Origin: Izhakiella australiensis
GTDB taxonomy: Bacteria > Pseudomonadota > Gammaproteobacteria > Enterobacterales > Enterobacteriaceae
Direction of reading: 5' to 3'
DNA length: 64,000 nt
NCBI RefSeq assembly: GCF_002006995.1
Contig: NZ_MRUL01000007.1
Span: forward strand, 124,001-188,000
This document shows positions 1-7,752 of the stretch, piece by piece. The position numbers and the translations under genes are program-made. How positions within the stretch are numbered: the stretch's first letter is position 1; every line of letters begins with the position of its first letter. The notes beneath the pieces were generated by a model that saw only the letters and a list, made by a program, of their open reading frames with translations, had not been told where the DNA came from and did not search any database.

Positions 1-66
1 CTGATAGAATTCAACTATCCAGTTAATGGTTAATTAATCGTTTATAAATATGTTTGCTCAATTAAG

Positions 67-105
67 CGTATCAATAATTCCGGCTACGCCGGCATTATTG
101 ATACG
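67..105. promoter_or_regulatory. Long inverted repeat upstream of the tailocin lysis genes
   Basis: Positions 67-78 pair perfectly with 94-105 (12 bp). After one T/C mismatch the stem continues as 80-84 with 88-92, leaving a 3-nt loop. No T-run follows on either strand, so a standard intrinsic terminator is unlikely. It could be a processed mRNA hairpin, the end of an upstream unit or a regulator site. The stem is seen directly; its role is unknown. Confidence 0.5.
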
Positions 106-176
106 TGAGTAAAACTGTATGGGCAGTTTTAGCGCGTTTAATGCTAATGCATCAGTTGCAAGTTGGGGTTTATCGT

Positions 177-626
177 ATGAATATCAGTAGCAATGGAATA
201 ATTTTAATTAAAACCTTTGAAGGCTGCAGCCTCCAGGCCTATCAGGATACGGCTGGAGTCTGGACGATTGGCTATGGCTGGACCGGCCTGGTTAACGGCG
301 AGCCGGTGAAGGAAGGGATGAGCATTACCCGGCAGCAGGCTGATGAATTACTCGTTGAGGGCATCCAAAAATATGAGTCGGGCGTAAGAGGCGAAGTGAC
401 GGTCAATTTAACGCAGTGGCAGTATGATGCTTTAATTAGCTTTACTTACAATGTTGGAATAGCCAGCTTTACAGATTCAACACTATTAAAAAAATTGAAT
501 GCCGGGCAGTATCAAAGCGCCGCAGATGAGTTTTTACGCTGGCATAACGCCGGTGGCGAAGTTGTTTTTGGTTTGATATTGCGACGCGCATATGAACGTG
601 ACAGATTTTTAGGCTATACCCAATAG
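177..626 (+). CDS. Tailocin/phage endolysin, GH24 lysozyme (T4/P22 type)
   Basis: Soluble muralytic enzyme cleaving the glycan strands of peptidoglycan during cell lysis. The 149-residue product carries the GH24 catalytic pattern E-8aa-D-5aa-T in the stretch FEGCSLQAYQDTAGVWT, followed by IGYGWTG. The ATG at 177 was chosen because the family normally begins with a short segment before the catalytic Glu; an in-frame GTG at 105 would add 24 residues overlapping the upstream hairpin. There is no convincing signal-anchor, so export probably needs the holin encoded downstream. It is the first gene of a lysis cassette (endolysin, holin, Rz/Rz1) that precedes a contractile tail cluster, as in carotovoricin-type tailocins. 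Confidence 0.88.
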   Translation: MNISSNGIILIKTFEGCSLQAYQDTAGVWTIGYGWTGLVNGEPVKEGMSITRQQADELLVEGIQKYESGVRGEVTVNLTQWQYDALISFTYNVGIASFTDSTLLKKLNAGQYQSAADEFLRWHNAGGEVVFGLILRRAYERDRFLGYTQ

Positions 627-833
627 CTAACGCCATCATTTTTCATCGTCGTAATAGGTTGGCAAAAAAATATACTCCTGCTTTTATAAGTTGAGGAGGT
701 GAAATAATAAGCGGAATAAATAAGCAACGTTCTTATGCTTTAATCAAAAACGGCGGTGAAAAAAGAGAGTAAATAACTTGATAACTACAGGCGAGTATTC
801 AGATGACTGGTCTTATTTTATATAGGGGAAACT

Positions 834-1161
834 ATGAGCGGTGAATTTAATTCATGGCTTCATCTAATGCGTATTTTAAACAGCTGGTGGCGAGGTGAAA
901 CGCCCCTGGGGGGCGTCGTCATGGCTATCGTGATGGCTACATTGCGCATTGCCTATACGGGGGGGGAGCAGAAAAAAAATGATCCTTGGAGGCCTGCTTT
1001 GCGGCGCGTTAACGCTAGCCTTCGTATCTTGCTTTGAATATATGCATTTGCCGAAAGTGCTTTCGATAGCGATTGGCGGTGGCATCGGGTTTGTGGGCGT
1101 TGATGCCTTACGCTCCGTGCTGCTAAAGGTGATCAAATGTCGCTTTGGCGTTGATAAGTAA
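834..1161 (+). CDS. Lambda-S family holin, split by a frameshift at a G8 tract
   Basis: Holin that would permeabilise the inner membrane to release the endolysin. The ATG at 834 follows GGGGA with good spacing. Frame 1 (834-1037) encodes the N-terminus and the first membrane segment (GVVMAIVMATLRIAYTGG). Membrane segments two and three (ILGGLLCGALTLAFVS and LSIAIGGGIGFVGVDALRS) lie one frame over and end at 1161. The frames meet at eight G (959-966), closely followed by eight A (972-979). Removing one G restores a 108-residue three-TM holin of the usual family length. Possible explanations are a sequencing error, a real null allele, slippage or phase variation. As written, the gene gives only a 67-residue single-TM product. 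Confidence 0.7.
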
Positions 1162-1299
1162 ATGATCTTGCTAAGTTAACGTAAAGCATCTCTATTTTTC
1201 TTAGTCTGAAAATACCTGCTGCGATATTCGACTTGTTATAATAGGTGGTTTCTTTCGGAGAATAAAAATAATCTGAATTTATATCAGGTTTATTGCGTC

Positions 1300-1758
1300 A
1301 TGATAAATTTAAAATGGTTTATGTTGATACTGGTACCGCTATTGTTTTTTATCGGGCTTGGGCAGTACTACCGCCAGGAAAAAAACGCGCTGCTCGATAA
1401 ACAAAAATATTATATTGCCCTGACAACGCGTCAGCAGCAAGACATTCACGCTATGCAGCAAGCCCGACAAAGTGCGGCGGAGCTTGATAAAAAAAATATG
1501 GAGGAGCTGATTGATGCCACTGGTGAAAATGACAGCCTGCGTCGCCTGCTTGCTGATGGTAGGCGGGTGCGCGTCGCAGGAAAATGTACCCAATTGCCAC
1601 ACGCTAGCTCCGGCGCCAGCAGCATGGGCGATGCGCCCGGCATCGAACTCTCTGCTATTGCTGGACAAAACATTCTCGCTATCCGGGCCGGTATTATCAG
1701 CGACCGGCAAAAAGTGAAGTATCTGCAGCAATATATACGTCAATTTTGTGCTAATTAG
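1300..1758 (+). CDS. Rz-type inner-membrane spanin (i-spanin)
   Basis: The 152-residue protein has one N-terminal membrane segment (WFMLILVPLLFFIGLGQYY) and a long Lys/Gln/Glu-rich, coiled-coil-prone periplasmic part (about residues 25-90), which is the architecture of i-spanins. It is expected to join the Rz1 lipoprotein across the periplasm and fuse the inner and outer membranes in the last lysis step. It lies 138 bp after the holin. A second gene embedded in another frame (1514-1717) encodes the matching lipoprotein, a hallmark of Rz/Rz1 pairs. The identification rests on architecture and context rather than on conserved residues. Confidence 0.8.
   Translation: MINLKWFMLILVPLLFFIGLGQYYRQEKNALLDKQKYYIALTTRQQQDIHAMQQARQSAAELDKKNMEELIDATGENDSLRRLLADGRRVRVAGKCTQLPHASSGASSMGDAPGIELSAIAGQNILAIRAGIISDRQKVKYLQQYIRQFCAN
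1514..1717 (+). CDS. Rz1-type outer-membrane lipoprotein spanin, embedded in the Rz gene
   Basis: This 67-residue reading frame lies entirely inside the Rz gene in the +1 frame. It starts MPLVKMTACVACLLMVGGC: a short positive segment, a hydrophobic core and a lipobox (VGGC) with the lipidated Cys at residue 19. The mature part contains the Ala/Pro-rich stretch LAPAPAAWAMRP, as is usual for o-spanins. The ATG at 1514 is preferred over the adjacent TTG at 1511. It would be lipidated, sorted to the outer membrane and complexed with the C-terminus of Rz. Confidence 0.8.
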   Translation: MPLVKMTACVACLLMVGGCASQENVPNCHTLAPAPAAWAMRPASNSLLLLDKTFSLSGPVLSATGKK

Positions 1759-1925
1759 CCCCCAGCATCTTACAGTAGATAAACTAGTGTCGATTAAAAA
1801 ATATTATTTTTATCGCGACATATTTAATCGGGCGCTAATTCATTTTTATCACTCAATGACAGTATTCATTGCGTTTACTTCTGGTGAATAGGGTTATCGG
1901 ACAACAAAATTCTGGAGGTTTTTTT

Positions 1926-1955
1926 ATGAAACAAATGGAGTTGGCCTATGGCTGA
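1926..1955 (+). other. Nine-codon leader reading frame with a strong ribosome-binding site
   Basis: An ATG at 1926 behind a strong TGGAGG encodes nine residues (MKQMELAYG) and stops inside the start region of the next gene (ATG 1948). This arrangement would favour translational coupling to the tail gene. It could simply be chance; only the ribosome-binding site and the overlap are directly visible. Confidence 0.35.
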
Positions 1956-2496
1956 TATTCGATGTATGGCTGAATATAACGGCAATACTATTACGGCGTT
2001 GAAAGCAATTCCCTGGGTTGCCTATGCTGGCAATTACCCGACCGATAATTCGGCTCATGCCGGCAAACTGCCTACACCGGCGGTGTGGTTCCGGGTCAAC
2101 GGATGGTCGGCGGGTAAAAACAGCGAGGAATCCTGCGCCGTGGATTTATCCTGTGAACTATTCGTTATTACCGATCTTGAGGCCGCTGATGACGAAAACC
2201 CACAGATTAAGAGTGAGCAGGCCGCAGCGGATATAACCGCCTGGCTGATGGAGCAGGTGTTCTGTTCCCCTGCCGCCGCCCCGCCGGTTTTTCAGTTGGC
2301 GAAGCGTGATGCCGACGAACTGCGTCTTGCCGGCTATCAAGTCTGGCGTATTGTCTACAGCCAGTTATGCAAAGTGACGGCATATTCGGCGGCGGCTGGT
2401 CAGCTTAGCGCAGTGTGGTTGGCGCAGGCTCCCGACGTTGGCAATCAGCATCTGGATAATTATCGTCGTGTCTACGGGAGCGATGCGCATGAGTGA
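1948..2496 (+). CDS. Tail terminator/completion-like protein (Mu Gp37-DUF1834 type, tentative)
   Basis: A 182-residue soluble protein with no recognisable catalytic motif. Its place just before the baseplate spike gene, and a mixed alpha/beta pattern ending in a strand such as AGYQVWRIVYSQ, resemble the small tail-terminator/completion proteins of contractile phages (Mu Gp37/DUF1834), which cap the end of the tube and sheath. The ATG at 1948 is spaced eight bases from GGAG. The gene overlaps the next start (2489) by eight bases, indicating co-translation. The family assignment is a context-led guess; gpR- or gpS-like tail completion is the main alternative. Confidence 0.45.
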   Translation: MADIRCMAEYNGNTITALKAIPWVAYAGNYPTDNSAHAGKLPTPAVWFRVNGWSAGKNSEESCAVDLSCELFVITDLEAADDENPQIKSEQAAADITAWLMEQVFCSPAAAPPVFQLAKRDADELRLAGYQVWRIVYSQLCKVTAYSAAAGQLSAVWLAQAPDVGNQHLDNYRRVYGSDAHE

Positions 2497-3070
2497 GCTG
2501 ACCGGCGATCTCCAGCGCAGGCTGGCTAATATAATTCGGCGTGGCGTTATTCATGCCGTACGCCTCGAACCGAGTCCTCAGTGTCAGGTCGATCTGGGTG
2601 ATATTCTGACTGACTGGCTGCCGGTTTGTCAGGGATTCTCGGGGCCCAATCGCGCCGATATCAATCCCTGCGCGCCAGGAGATGCTGTTACGGTGTTATC
2701 TGAAGCTGGAGAGTTGCGTAACGGACGGGTTATTCCTGGCTGGAATACGGTAATCCAGCCGGCACCGGCTGGCAGCGAGACAGAACATATCACGCGTTAC
2801 GGCGATGGTACTGAAGTTCGCTATAACCGCACCGATCACCGACTGACTATTACGCTGGCAGAGAAGGGATCATACATTATCAAAGGAGAGGGGATACTGG
2901 ATGGTAACGTGAAGATAACCAATAACCTCAATGTTAATGGCAGCCTGGCGGCGAAGAATAACGTCGCGGATGCCAGAGGCACCATGTCCGCAATGCGGGA
3001 AATTTTTAATAATCATAACCATCCTGGCGATAGTGGCGGGATGACCGATAAACCAAATCAGAAAATGTAA
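2489..3070 (+). CDS. Baseplate spike protein, P2 gpV family
   Basis: Membrane-piercing spike at the centre of the baseplate. The N-terminal part (about 1-90) fits the gpV/Mu gp45 OB-fold. It is followed by a beta-helical region of alternating strands (KGSYIIKGEG, NVKITNNLNVNGS) and a tip ending HNHPGDSGG, the metal-binding HxH needle apex of this family. The start at 2489 (MSELTGD) is spaced eight bases from GGGAG; an ATG at 2483 is too close to it. The product is 193 residues. An intrinsic terminator follows its stop directly, before the sheath gene. Confidence 0.85.
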   Translation: MSELTGDLQRRLANIIRRGVIHAVRLEPSPQCQVDLGDILTDWLPVCQGFSGPNRADINPCAPGDAVTVLSEAGELRNGRVIPGWNTVIQPAPAGSETEHITRYGDGTEVRYNRTDHRLTITLAEKGSYIIKGEGILDGNVKITNNLNVNGSLAAKNNVADARGTMSAMREIFNNHNHPGDSGGMTDKPNQKM

Positions 3071-3091
3071 CCCGCCTCGGCGGGTTTTTTT
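3069..3091 (+). terminator. Intrinsic terminator/attenuator between spike and sheath genes
   Basis: CCCGCC-TC-GGCGGG stem (3071-3084) followed by seven T. It sits inside what is otherwise a continuous tail operon, so it more likely tunes expression than fully stops transcription. Confidence 0.85.
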
Positions 3092-3106
3092 ATGCCTGGA
3101 GAATAT

Positions 3107-4579
3107 ATGGCGCAATTACATGGAGTTGAAACAATCGAGCTGGTGTCAGGCTCTGTTGAAGTCACGACGGTGCAAACCGCGATTATCGGATTGGTGGGAA
3201 CGGCCCCGGATGCATCAAAAGGGGTTGCCGCCAGCGGCACATCGGGAACGCCAATCCTTGACAATGCGCTGAGCTTTACCGCTGCGGTCGCAGGCCGTCA
3301 GGGTAATCGTATTGCGATACAGGCCATTATCGCGAAACATGAGTCTGGAAAAGAGGCGGTCGGGCAAACGCTGGCAGCCTGGAAAGACGAAACGCTCACC
3401 ATCACGCTGGCCGTCGATGAGCAGGGTAAAGTAACCGCGACCGCCGCCGATGTTGCGGCGGCGGTGAAGGGGTTAGCTGACTCAGGCGTTGTGGCGGCGA
3501 TCGTCAGTGATAAGGGGGAAGGTGTGATGGCACCATTCCGGCTTCAGCTGGCGGGTGGCGAGGATGAGCCTTTTCCTCTGAATACGCCGGTAGCCGTAGT
3601 GGGTTCGGCCCAGTTGGCCCAGCTTGGAACTCAGGGAACGCTGCCACAGGCGCTATCCGATATGAACGCACAGCGCAATGCGTTGAGCGTCGTTGTTCGG
3701 GTTGCGCAGGATAGCGACGCAGAACAACAGCGCGCCGCGATTCTGGCCGGGATTACCCTGCTGGCAAGCAGTAAATCTGTCACTTCTTATCAACCTCGCA
3801 TTGTCATCGCCACCGGCTTCAGTGAAGACGATGTGGTTGGTAAAGCGCTGGAAAGCGTAGCCGCTAAGCTGCGGGCGATTGCCTACGTAGATTGCGCTTC
3901 GCAGGCAACCCAGCAGGAGGTGGTGACGCGCCGTCAGCTGTATGGCGCTCGCGTTGAACTGCTACGACCTCGCGTACAAATCAGTAACCGTATGGGGCAA
4001 TTAGCCTGGCGCCCTTATTCGGCGTTTGCTGCTGGCCTGCGTGCGCGCATCGATTTTGAAAAAGGTTGGTGGTGGAGCAAGTCTAACCAACAAATCAATA
4101 ACATCCTGGGCGTTGAGCAAGTTGATGAGTTTATTCTCGGCGATGAGAACTGCGCTGCTAACCTGCTTAATATGCAAAACGTCTCCACTATTATCCGTCG
4201 GGACGGCTTCAGACACTGGGGTAACCGCCTGTGCACCAGCGATCCGCAGTGGCATTTTGAGTCGGTACGCCGCACGGCGGACGTTATTGAAGACAGTATC
4301 CAGGAAACCATGCTTGGCTATGTCGACCGCCCGCTTGACCGGCAAAATGCGGATGACATCATCGCTACTATTAACGCCTGGATGCGGCAGTTGGTTGGGC
4401 TTAAAGCGATTTTCGGCGGCAAGGCGTGGCTGGACGAAGAGCTTAATAGCGCAGAAACGTTGGCTGCTGGCGTGCTTTACATCGACTACGATTTTGGACC
4501 CAAATCACCGACTGAACGGATCACGCTTCGTGTCCGGGTCAATAATAAATATGCATTAGAGGAGTTAAAGGCGGCATGA
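3107..4579 (+). CDS. Contractile tail sheath protein (P2 gpFI family)
   Basis: Sheath subunit that contracts to drive the tube into the target cell. The 490-residue product has the family N-terminus (MAQLHGVETIEL, with SGSVEVTTVQTAIIGLVGTAP) and the conserved C-terminal half, including RRDGFRHWGNRLCTSDP, RRTADVIEDSIQ and a terminal strand block (TLRVRVNNKYALEELK) that interlocks with neighbouring subunits. Residues about 60-150 form an inserted surface domain. The start at 3107 is six bases from GGAG; an ATG at 3092 lies within the upstream terminator's downstream edge and is less likely. The stop overlaps the tube start (ATGA), giving tight coupling to the next gene. Confidence 0.93.
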   Translation: MAQLHGVETIELVSGSVEVTTVQTAIIGLVGTAPDASKGVAASGTSGTPILDNALSFTAAVAGRQGNRIAIQAIIAKHESGKEAVGQTLAAWKDETLTITLAVDEQGKVTATAADVAAAVKGLADSGVVAAIVSDKGEGVMAPFRLQLAGGEDEPFPLNTPVAVVGSAQLAQLGTQGTLPQALSDMNAQRNALSVVVRVAQDSDAEQQRAAILAGITLLASSKSVTSYQPRIVIATGFSEDDVVGKALESVAAKLRAIAYVDCASQATQQEVVTRRQLYGARVELLRPRVQISNRMGQLAWRPYSAFAAGLRARIDFEKGWWWSKSNQQINNILGVEQVDEFILGDENCAANLLNMQNVSTIIRRDGFRHWGNRLCTSDPQWHFESVRRTADVIEDSIQETMLGYVDRPLDRQNADDIIATINAWMRQLVGLKAIFGGKAWLDEELNSAETLAAGVLYIDYDFGPKSPTERITLRVRVNNKYALEELKAA

Positions 4580-5082
4580 GCATGAATAATACATTACGTG
4601 CCTGGACGTTTTTTCGCCAGGGAGTTCGCATTCAGGGCGCGCACGAATTTACCCCGCCCGTACTGAGCATTACTAAAACCGACGTTCGTACAGGCGCGCA
4701 GGATGCGCCTATCCCGGTCGATGATGGTATGGAGGCGATGAGCTGTCAGATTAAATTCTACGGCATTGATAGCGATATGCTCGCCAGTTTTGGCTTTACC
4801 GGCGGCGGCCCATCTCGTTTTACCGCTTATCAGGGCTATTTGGGTAATGGTATTTCGCTGGGTACCAAAGAAGAAATTGAAGGCTTCGTGACCACTGTAA
4901 CCCCGGACGCCCGCGGCAATAGCGCGCTGGCGGAAAAAGCGATGACGGTAGATATCGCCGTGACCTATTATCGCCAGACGTTCAATGGGAAAGAGTTGTT
5001 TGAAATTGATCCCCAGCGCTTCGTTCGCCGGGTTAACGGCGTAGATACGCTCGCCGGCCTGGCGCTGAATGTTCGACTGTAA
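4576..5082 (+). CDS. Tail tube protein (P2 gpFII family)
   Basis: Inner tube subunit forming stacked hexameric rings inside the sheath. The length (168 residues), the beta-rich N-terminus with PPVLSITKTDVRTGAQDAPIPVDDGMEAM, and the C-terminal MTVDIAVTYYRQTFNGKELFEIDP match the gpFII family. It begins at the sheath stop codon (4-bp overlap), consistent with matched sheath and tube production, and is followed by a strong intrinsic terminator before the assembly chaperone gene. Confidence 0.92.
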   Translation: MSMNNTLRAWTFFRQGVRIQGAHEFTPPVLSITKTDVRTGAQDAPIPVDDGMEAMSCQIKFYGIDSDMLASFGFTGGGPSRFTAYQGYLGNGISLGTKEEIEGFVTTVTPDARGNSALAEKAMTVDIAVTYYRQTFNGKELFEIDPQRFVRRVNGVDTLAGLALNVRL

Positions 5083-5101
5083 ACCTAATTATTGATTGAC
5101 T

Positions 5102-5127
5102 AAAACGGCCTGCGGGCCGTTTTTTTT
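5102..5127 (+). terminator. Intrinsic terminator between tube and assembly-chaperone genes
   Basis: AAAACGGCC-TGCG-GGCCGTTTT hairpin followed by further T. Partial termination here would lower chaperone and tape-measure expression relative to sheath and tube. Confidence 0.85.
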
Positions 5128-5137
5128 GGAGTAGACC

Positions 5138-5425
5138 ATGAATTATCCGACTGAAACCCAGCTGATTACGCTTTATACCCCAATTGACCTGGAAAATGGC
5201 CGCGTGCTGGAAACGCTTACCATGCGTGAGCCACTGGTTCGCGATCGCATTGCTTTCGCTAAAGATCGTGGCAATGAGGAAGAAAAGGAAGCGCGGATGA
5301 TTGCCCAACTGTGCGATCTCAGCGAGGCGCAAATCTGGCTATTAACTGCTGCAGATTATGCCCAGCTTACCGATGCCTTTAACGTTTTTATGCTGCCGCC
5401 CGCGAAGCGACTGAAAGCGGATTGA
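5138..5425 (+). CDS. Tail assembly chaperone, P2 gpE-like
   Basis: A 95-residue protein in the position of P2 gpE, between tube and tape measure, with matching features (initial TLYTPI, then TMREPLVRDRI and acidic helices ending LTDAFNVFMLPPAKRLKAD). These proteins coat the tape measure before tube polymerisation and are absent from the finished particle. In P2 a -1 frameshift near the 3' end makes a longer gpE+E'. Here an open -1 frame starts after a stop at 5380-5382 and continues through the next small reading frame, so the same mechanism is possible around the T5 run at 5385-5389. Confidence 0.82.
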   Translation: MNYPTETQLITLYTPIDLENGRVLETLTMREPLVRDRIAFAKDRGNEEEKEARMIAQLCDLSEAQIWLLTAADYAQLTDAFNVFMLPPAKRLKAD

Positions 5426-5565
5426 TGGATGGCATCAGGTTTCTCGGCCGAAGGCTCTCTTTCTCTTTTGCCGACTACCTGGGCTTGCCTGTGAGCACTT
5501 TTACCAAATTACTTAGCGATGAGCTGGAGGCAATTCAGCATGAGTGCAGTAAACCATCAATTTAG
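5425..5565 (+). CDS. gpE'-like extension of the tail assembly chaperone
   Basis: A 46-codon frame starting at ATG 5425, overlapping the gpE-like stop (TGATG) and running 26 bp into the tape-measure start. It contains FADYLGLPVSTFTKLLSDEL, which resembles the short gpE' region of P2-like phages (aromatic-Pro-Ser followed by a Leu-rich helix and Glu-Leu). It is in the -1 frame relative to gpE, and that frame is open from 5383, so the natural product is probably the frameshift fusion (residues YAAAREATESGL joining the two parts). Independent initiation at 5425 is the alternative. It is easily missed because of its size. Confidence 0.6.
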   Translation: MDGIRFLGRRLSFSFADYLGLPVSTFTKLLSDELEAIQHECSKPSI

Positions 5566-7282
5566 CACGGCAATCAACTTTGGTCGCACCATCACGGAAA
5601 GCTGGCGACGTAGCGCCACCAGCGTAGAGGCCAGTCTCAATAGGGTGGGTAGTAGCTTAACCTCGCTCAGGAGTAACCAGGCCCGGCTCTCAACGGAAAT
5701 CCGCCGCTCGATGCTGGCTGGCCAGAATCTGAGTCATCTAAAACGGCAGTACGAGGCAATTTCAGAACGTATACGCAGCACGATTAAACAGCAGCAGGTG
5801 CTTAATACCCAGCTGCGTGCCGCAAAACGTCTGGAATGGTTCAAAGGCAAGGGCCTGCGACTACAGCATTTTGCCGGCAGTGCGGTAAAAAAAGGGCTGG
5901 TTGATTTCCGGCATGGGCTGCTGGTAATGCTTGGCGATGCGCTGGTGGCACCGATTACTGCTAATCAGCAGACGGTACGTAAGATGATTGCGGCAAGAGG
6001 CTATGGTGTCGATATGAAAACCTACGGTGCATGGGATAGCCTCGCCAGCCAGTTTGGCATGAGTGGAGATAGCGTTGGTGCAATGTACGCGCAGTATCGG
6101 GATAAGGCGAAGGCGCATCGGCAAACCGGTGGGCATAGCGAATGGGATCGGGCATTAACCGCTCTCGGCCTGGACGCCAGCCAGCTCTCCGGGCTGAGTA
6201 GCTTAAACCAGTTTAATCGTATTATCGCCAAAGCTCAGGGGATGCAGGATCAGTCAGAGGCCGGGTCTGCTCTGAGTATACTTCTGGGCCCGGATGCCCC
6301 CAGGCTGCTGGCTTTTGTTCAGCAGTCCGGTGAGGCATTCAGCACGCTCGTTATGCAGCAACGCCAATATAACATGGTCACGCAGCAGGGAACGGAAGGC
6401 GCATTTCAGGCTAACGCTGCGTTCTCAAACCTGCGTACCGTTTTTTCCTCGGCGGTGACTGAAGTCTCTGGGGTATTGGGAAAAGAGCTGGCGCCGAAGG
6501 TGAGTGCTCTGGCTAAAGATCTCGCCGAATGGTTTAAGGCGGGTGGGATTCAAAAAATTACCGGTTTTATTACAAATGAACTTTACCCCCGCATATTAGC
6601 GTTTGCTTCAGGCATATGTCTGGTCGGTAAGGTTATTTATGCCATAGCCAGCAAGCTTTCCTTTTTGTTACCCAATATAAACGATGACAAAAAGCATATT
6701 CTCACGATGGCCGCTGACGGGAAATCGTTAAAAGAATTGCGCGCTGAAGCAAAAAAAAAGGGGGTGTTGCAGTGGTTTGACAGCAAGGTTAACAGGCCTG
6801 GTGTCATTGAAAATATCAAGAAGCAGGTAAACGATGGCTATTTTCGTAGCATGCGCTATATGGCTGCTTTTTCTCCGACGGCGGGAGGTGCTATCAGAGA
6901 TCAGCTGGTGGCGACGCAGCTGGAAAAAATTGATGGCAAAGATAGCGATGACGCGCCGCTAAGCTGGCAAGCATCGTTAGATAAAGCTCGCGGGGAATTA
7001 AAACAGCAATCCTCTGAAAAAGGCATAGCCTCTGCAGATAAGCCGGCAAGTTCGACTGACGGAATGGGACGCTGGCCAACGCTTTCGCAACGGCTTGCAA
7101 ATGTTGACCGGATGGACGCCTCGTTGGTCAACGATAATCGTTCCAGCAGCTGGCAGATCACCATAAATACCCTGCCGGGCCAGAGTCCGACAGATATTGT
7201 GGATACGCTATATAGCCGGGCCGCGGCGCTTAATACCTTTAATGGTAATAACGAAATGTATGATCGGGGAGGTGTCTGGTGA
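5540..7282 (+). CDS. Tail tape measure protein (P2 gpT-like, short)
   Basis: Sets tail length and probably occupies the tube lumen. The 580-residue protein starts at 5540, nine bases after GGAGG; an upstream in-frame ATG at 5519 lacks this spacing. The N-terminal 110 residues are strongly helical and coiled-coil prone (SLNRVGSSLTSLRSNQARLS and following). Later parts include Gln-rich helices and one hydrophobic stretch (ILAFASGICLVGKVIYAIASK, about 355-375), as usual for tape measures. It is shorter than the roughly 815 residues of P2 gpT, which predicts a shorter tail. The stop overlaps the GTG start of the next gene. Confidence 0.86.
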   Translation: MSAVNHQFSTAINFGRTITESWRRSATSVEASLNRVGSSLTSLRSNQARLSTEIRRSMLAGQNLSHLKRQYEAISERIRSTIKQQQVLNTQLRAAKRLEWFKGKGLRLQHFAGSAVKKGLVDFRHGLLVMLGDALVAPITANQQTVRKMIAARGYGVDMKTYGAWDSLASQFGMSGDSVGAMYAQYRDKAKAHRQTGGHSEWDRALTALGLDASQLSGLSSLNQFNRIIAKAQGMQDQSEAGSALSILLGPDAPRLLAFVQQSGEAFSTLVMQQRQYNMVTQQGTEGAFQANAAFSNLRTVFSSAVTEVSGVLGKELAPKVSALAKDLAEWFKAGGIQKITGFITNELYPRILAFASGICLVGKVIYAIASKLSFLLPNINDDKKHILTMAADGKSLKELRAEAKKKGVLQWFDSKVNRPGVIENIKKQVNDGYFRSMRYMAAFSPTAGGAIRDQLVATQLEKIDGKDSDDAPLSWQASLDKARGELKQQSSEKGIASADKPASSTDGMGRWPTLSQRLANVDRMDASLVNDNRSSSWQITINTLPGQSPTDIVDTLYSRAAALNTFNGNNEMYDRGGVW

Positions 7283-7752
7283 TTGGTGCACTTATTCAGC
7301 CGCTGGAAGATAACCAGCAGGCTGCCGGCAGCACTGCGCGCGCGCGACAAACGGCCAGTGTCATGATGATGCTCGGTGACTTTGTTTTCTCAATTGATAC
7401 CACCGCATATAACCAACTGACCCGGGAGGCCAGCTGGCGTTGGAGCAAGCAGGAGCGCATCGGCGGGCAGGATCTGTTGCAATATACCGGTAAAGCGGCC
7501 CGCTCTGTAACCTTGAACGGCGAGGTACATGCCAGCCTGGGTAAGGGAATAGATGCCGTCGACGCGCTTTATCGCCTTGCCGACCAGGCCCGGCCTCAGC
7601 AACTGGTAAGCGGGGAGGGCGACGTACTTGGCTGGTGGGTATTAACTAATTTTAGTGAAACCACCAACCGTTTTTTACCCGGTGGCGCTCACCGTCATAA
7701 AGCCTGGAAGATAACCCTGGAGTACTATGCAGATGATATATCAAACCCATGA
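7279..7752 (+). CDS. Tail protein, P2 gpU family
   Basis: A 157-residue protein between tape measure and gpX, as in P2. It contains MMMLGDFVFSIDTTAYNQL near the N-terminus and a Trp-rich middle (ASWRWSKQERIGG), the family signature. The C-terminus (HKAWKITLEYYADD) is a typical gpU ending. The family contributes to tail completion or baseplate assembly. The GTG start at 7279 overlaps the tape-measure stop and follows GGGAGG. Its 3' end overlaps the gpX start by 26 bp. Confidence 0.87.
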   Translation: MIGALIQPLEDNQQAAGSTARARQTASVMMMLGDFVFSIDTTAYNQLTREASWRWSKQERIGGQDLLQYTGKAARSVTLNGEVHASLGKGIDAVDALYRLADQARPQQLVSGEGDVLGWWVLTNFSETTNRFLPGGAHRHKAWKITLEYYADDISNP

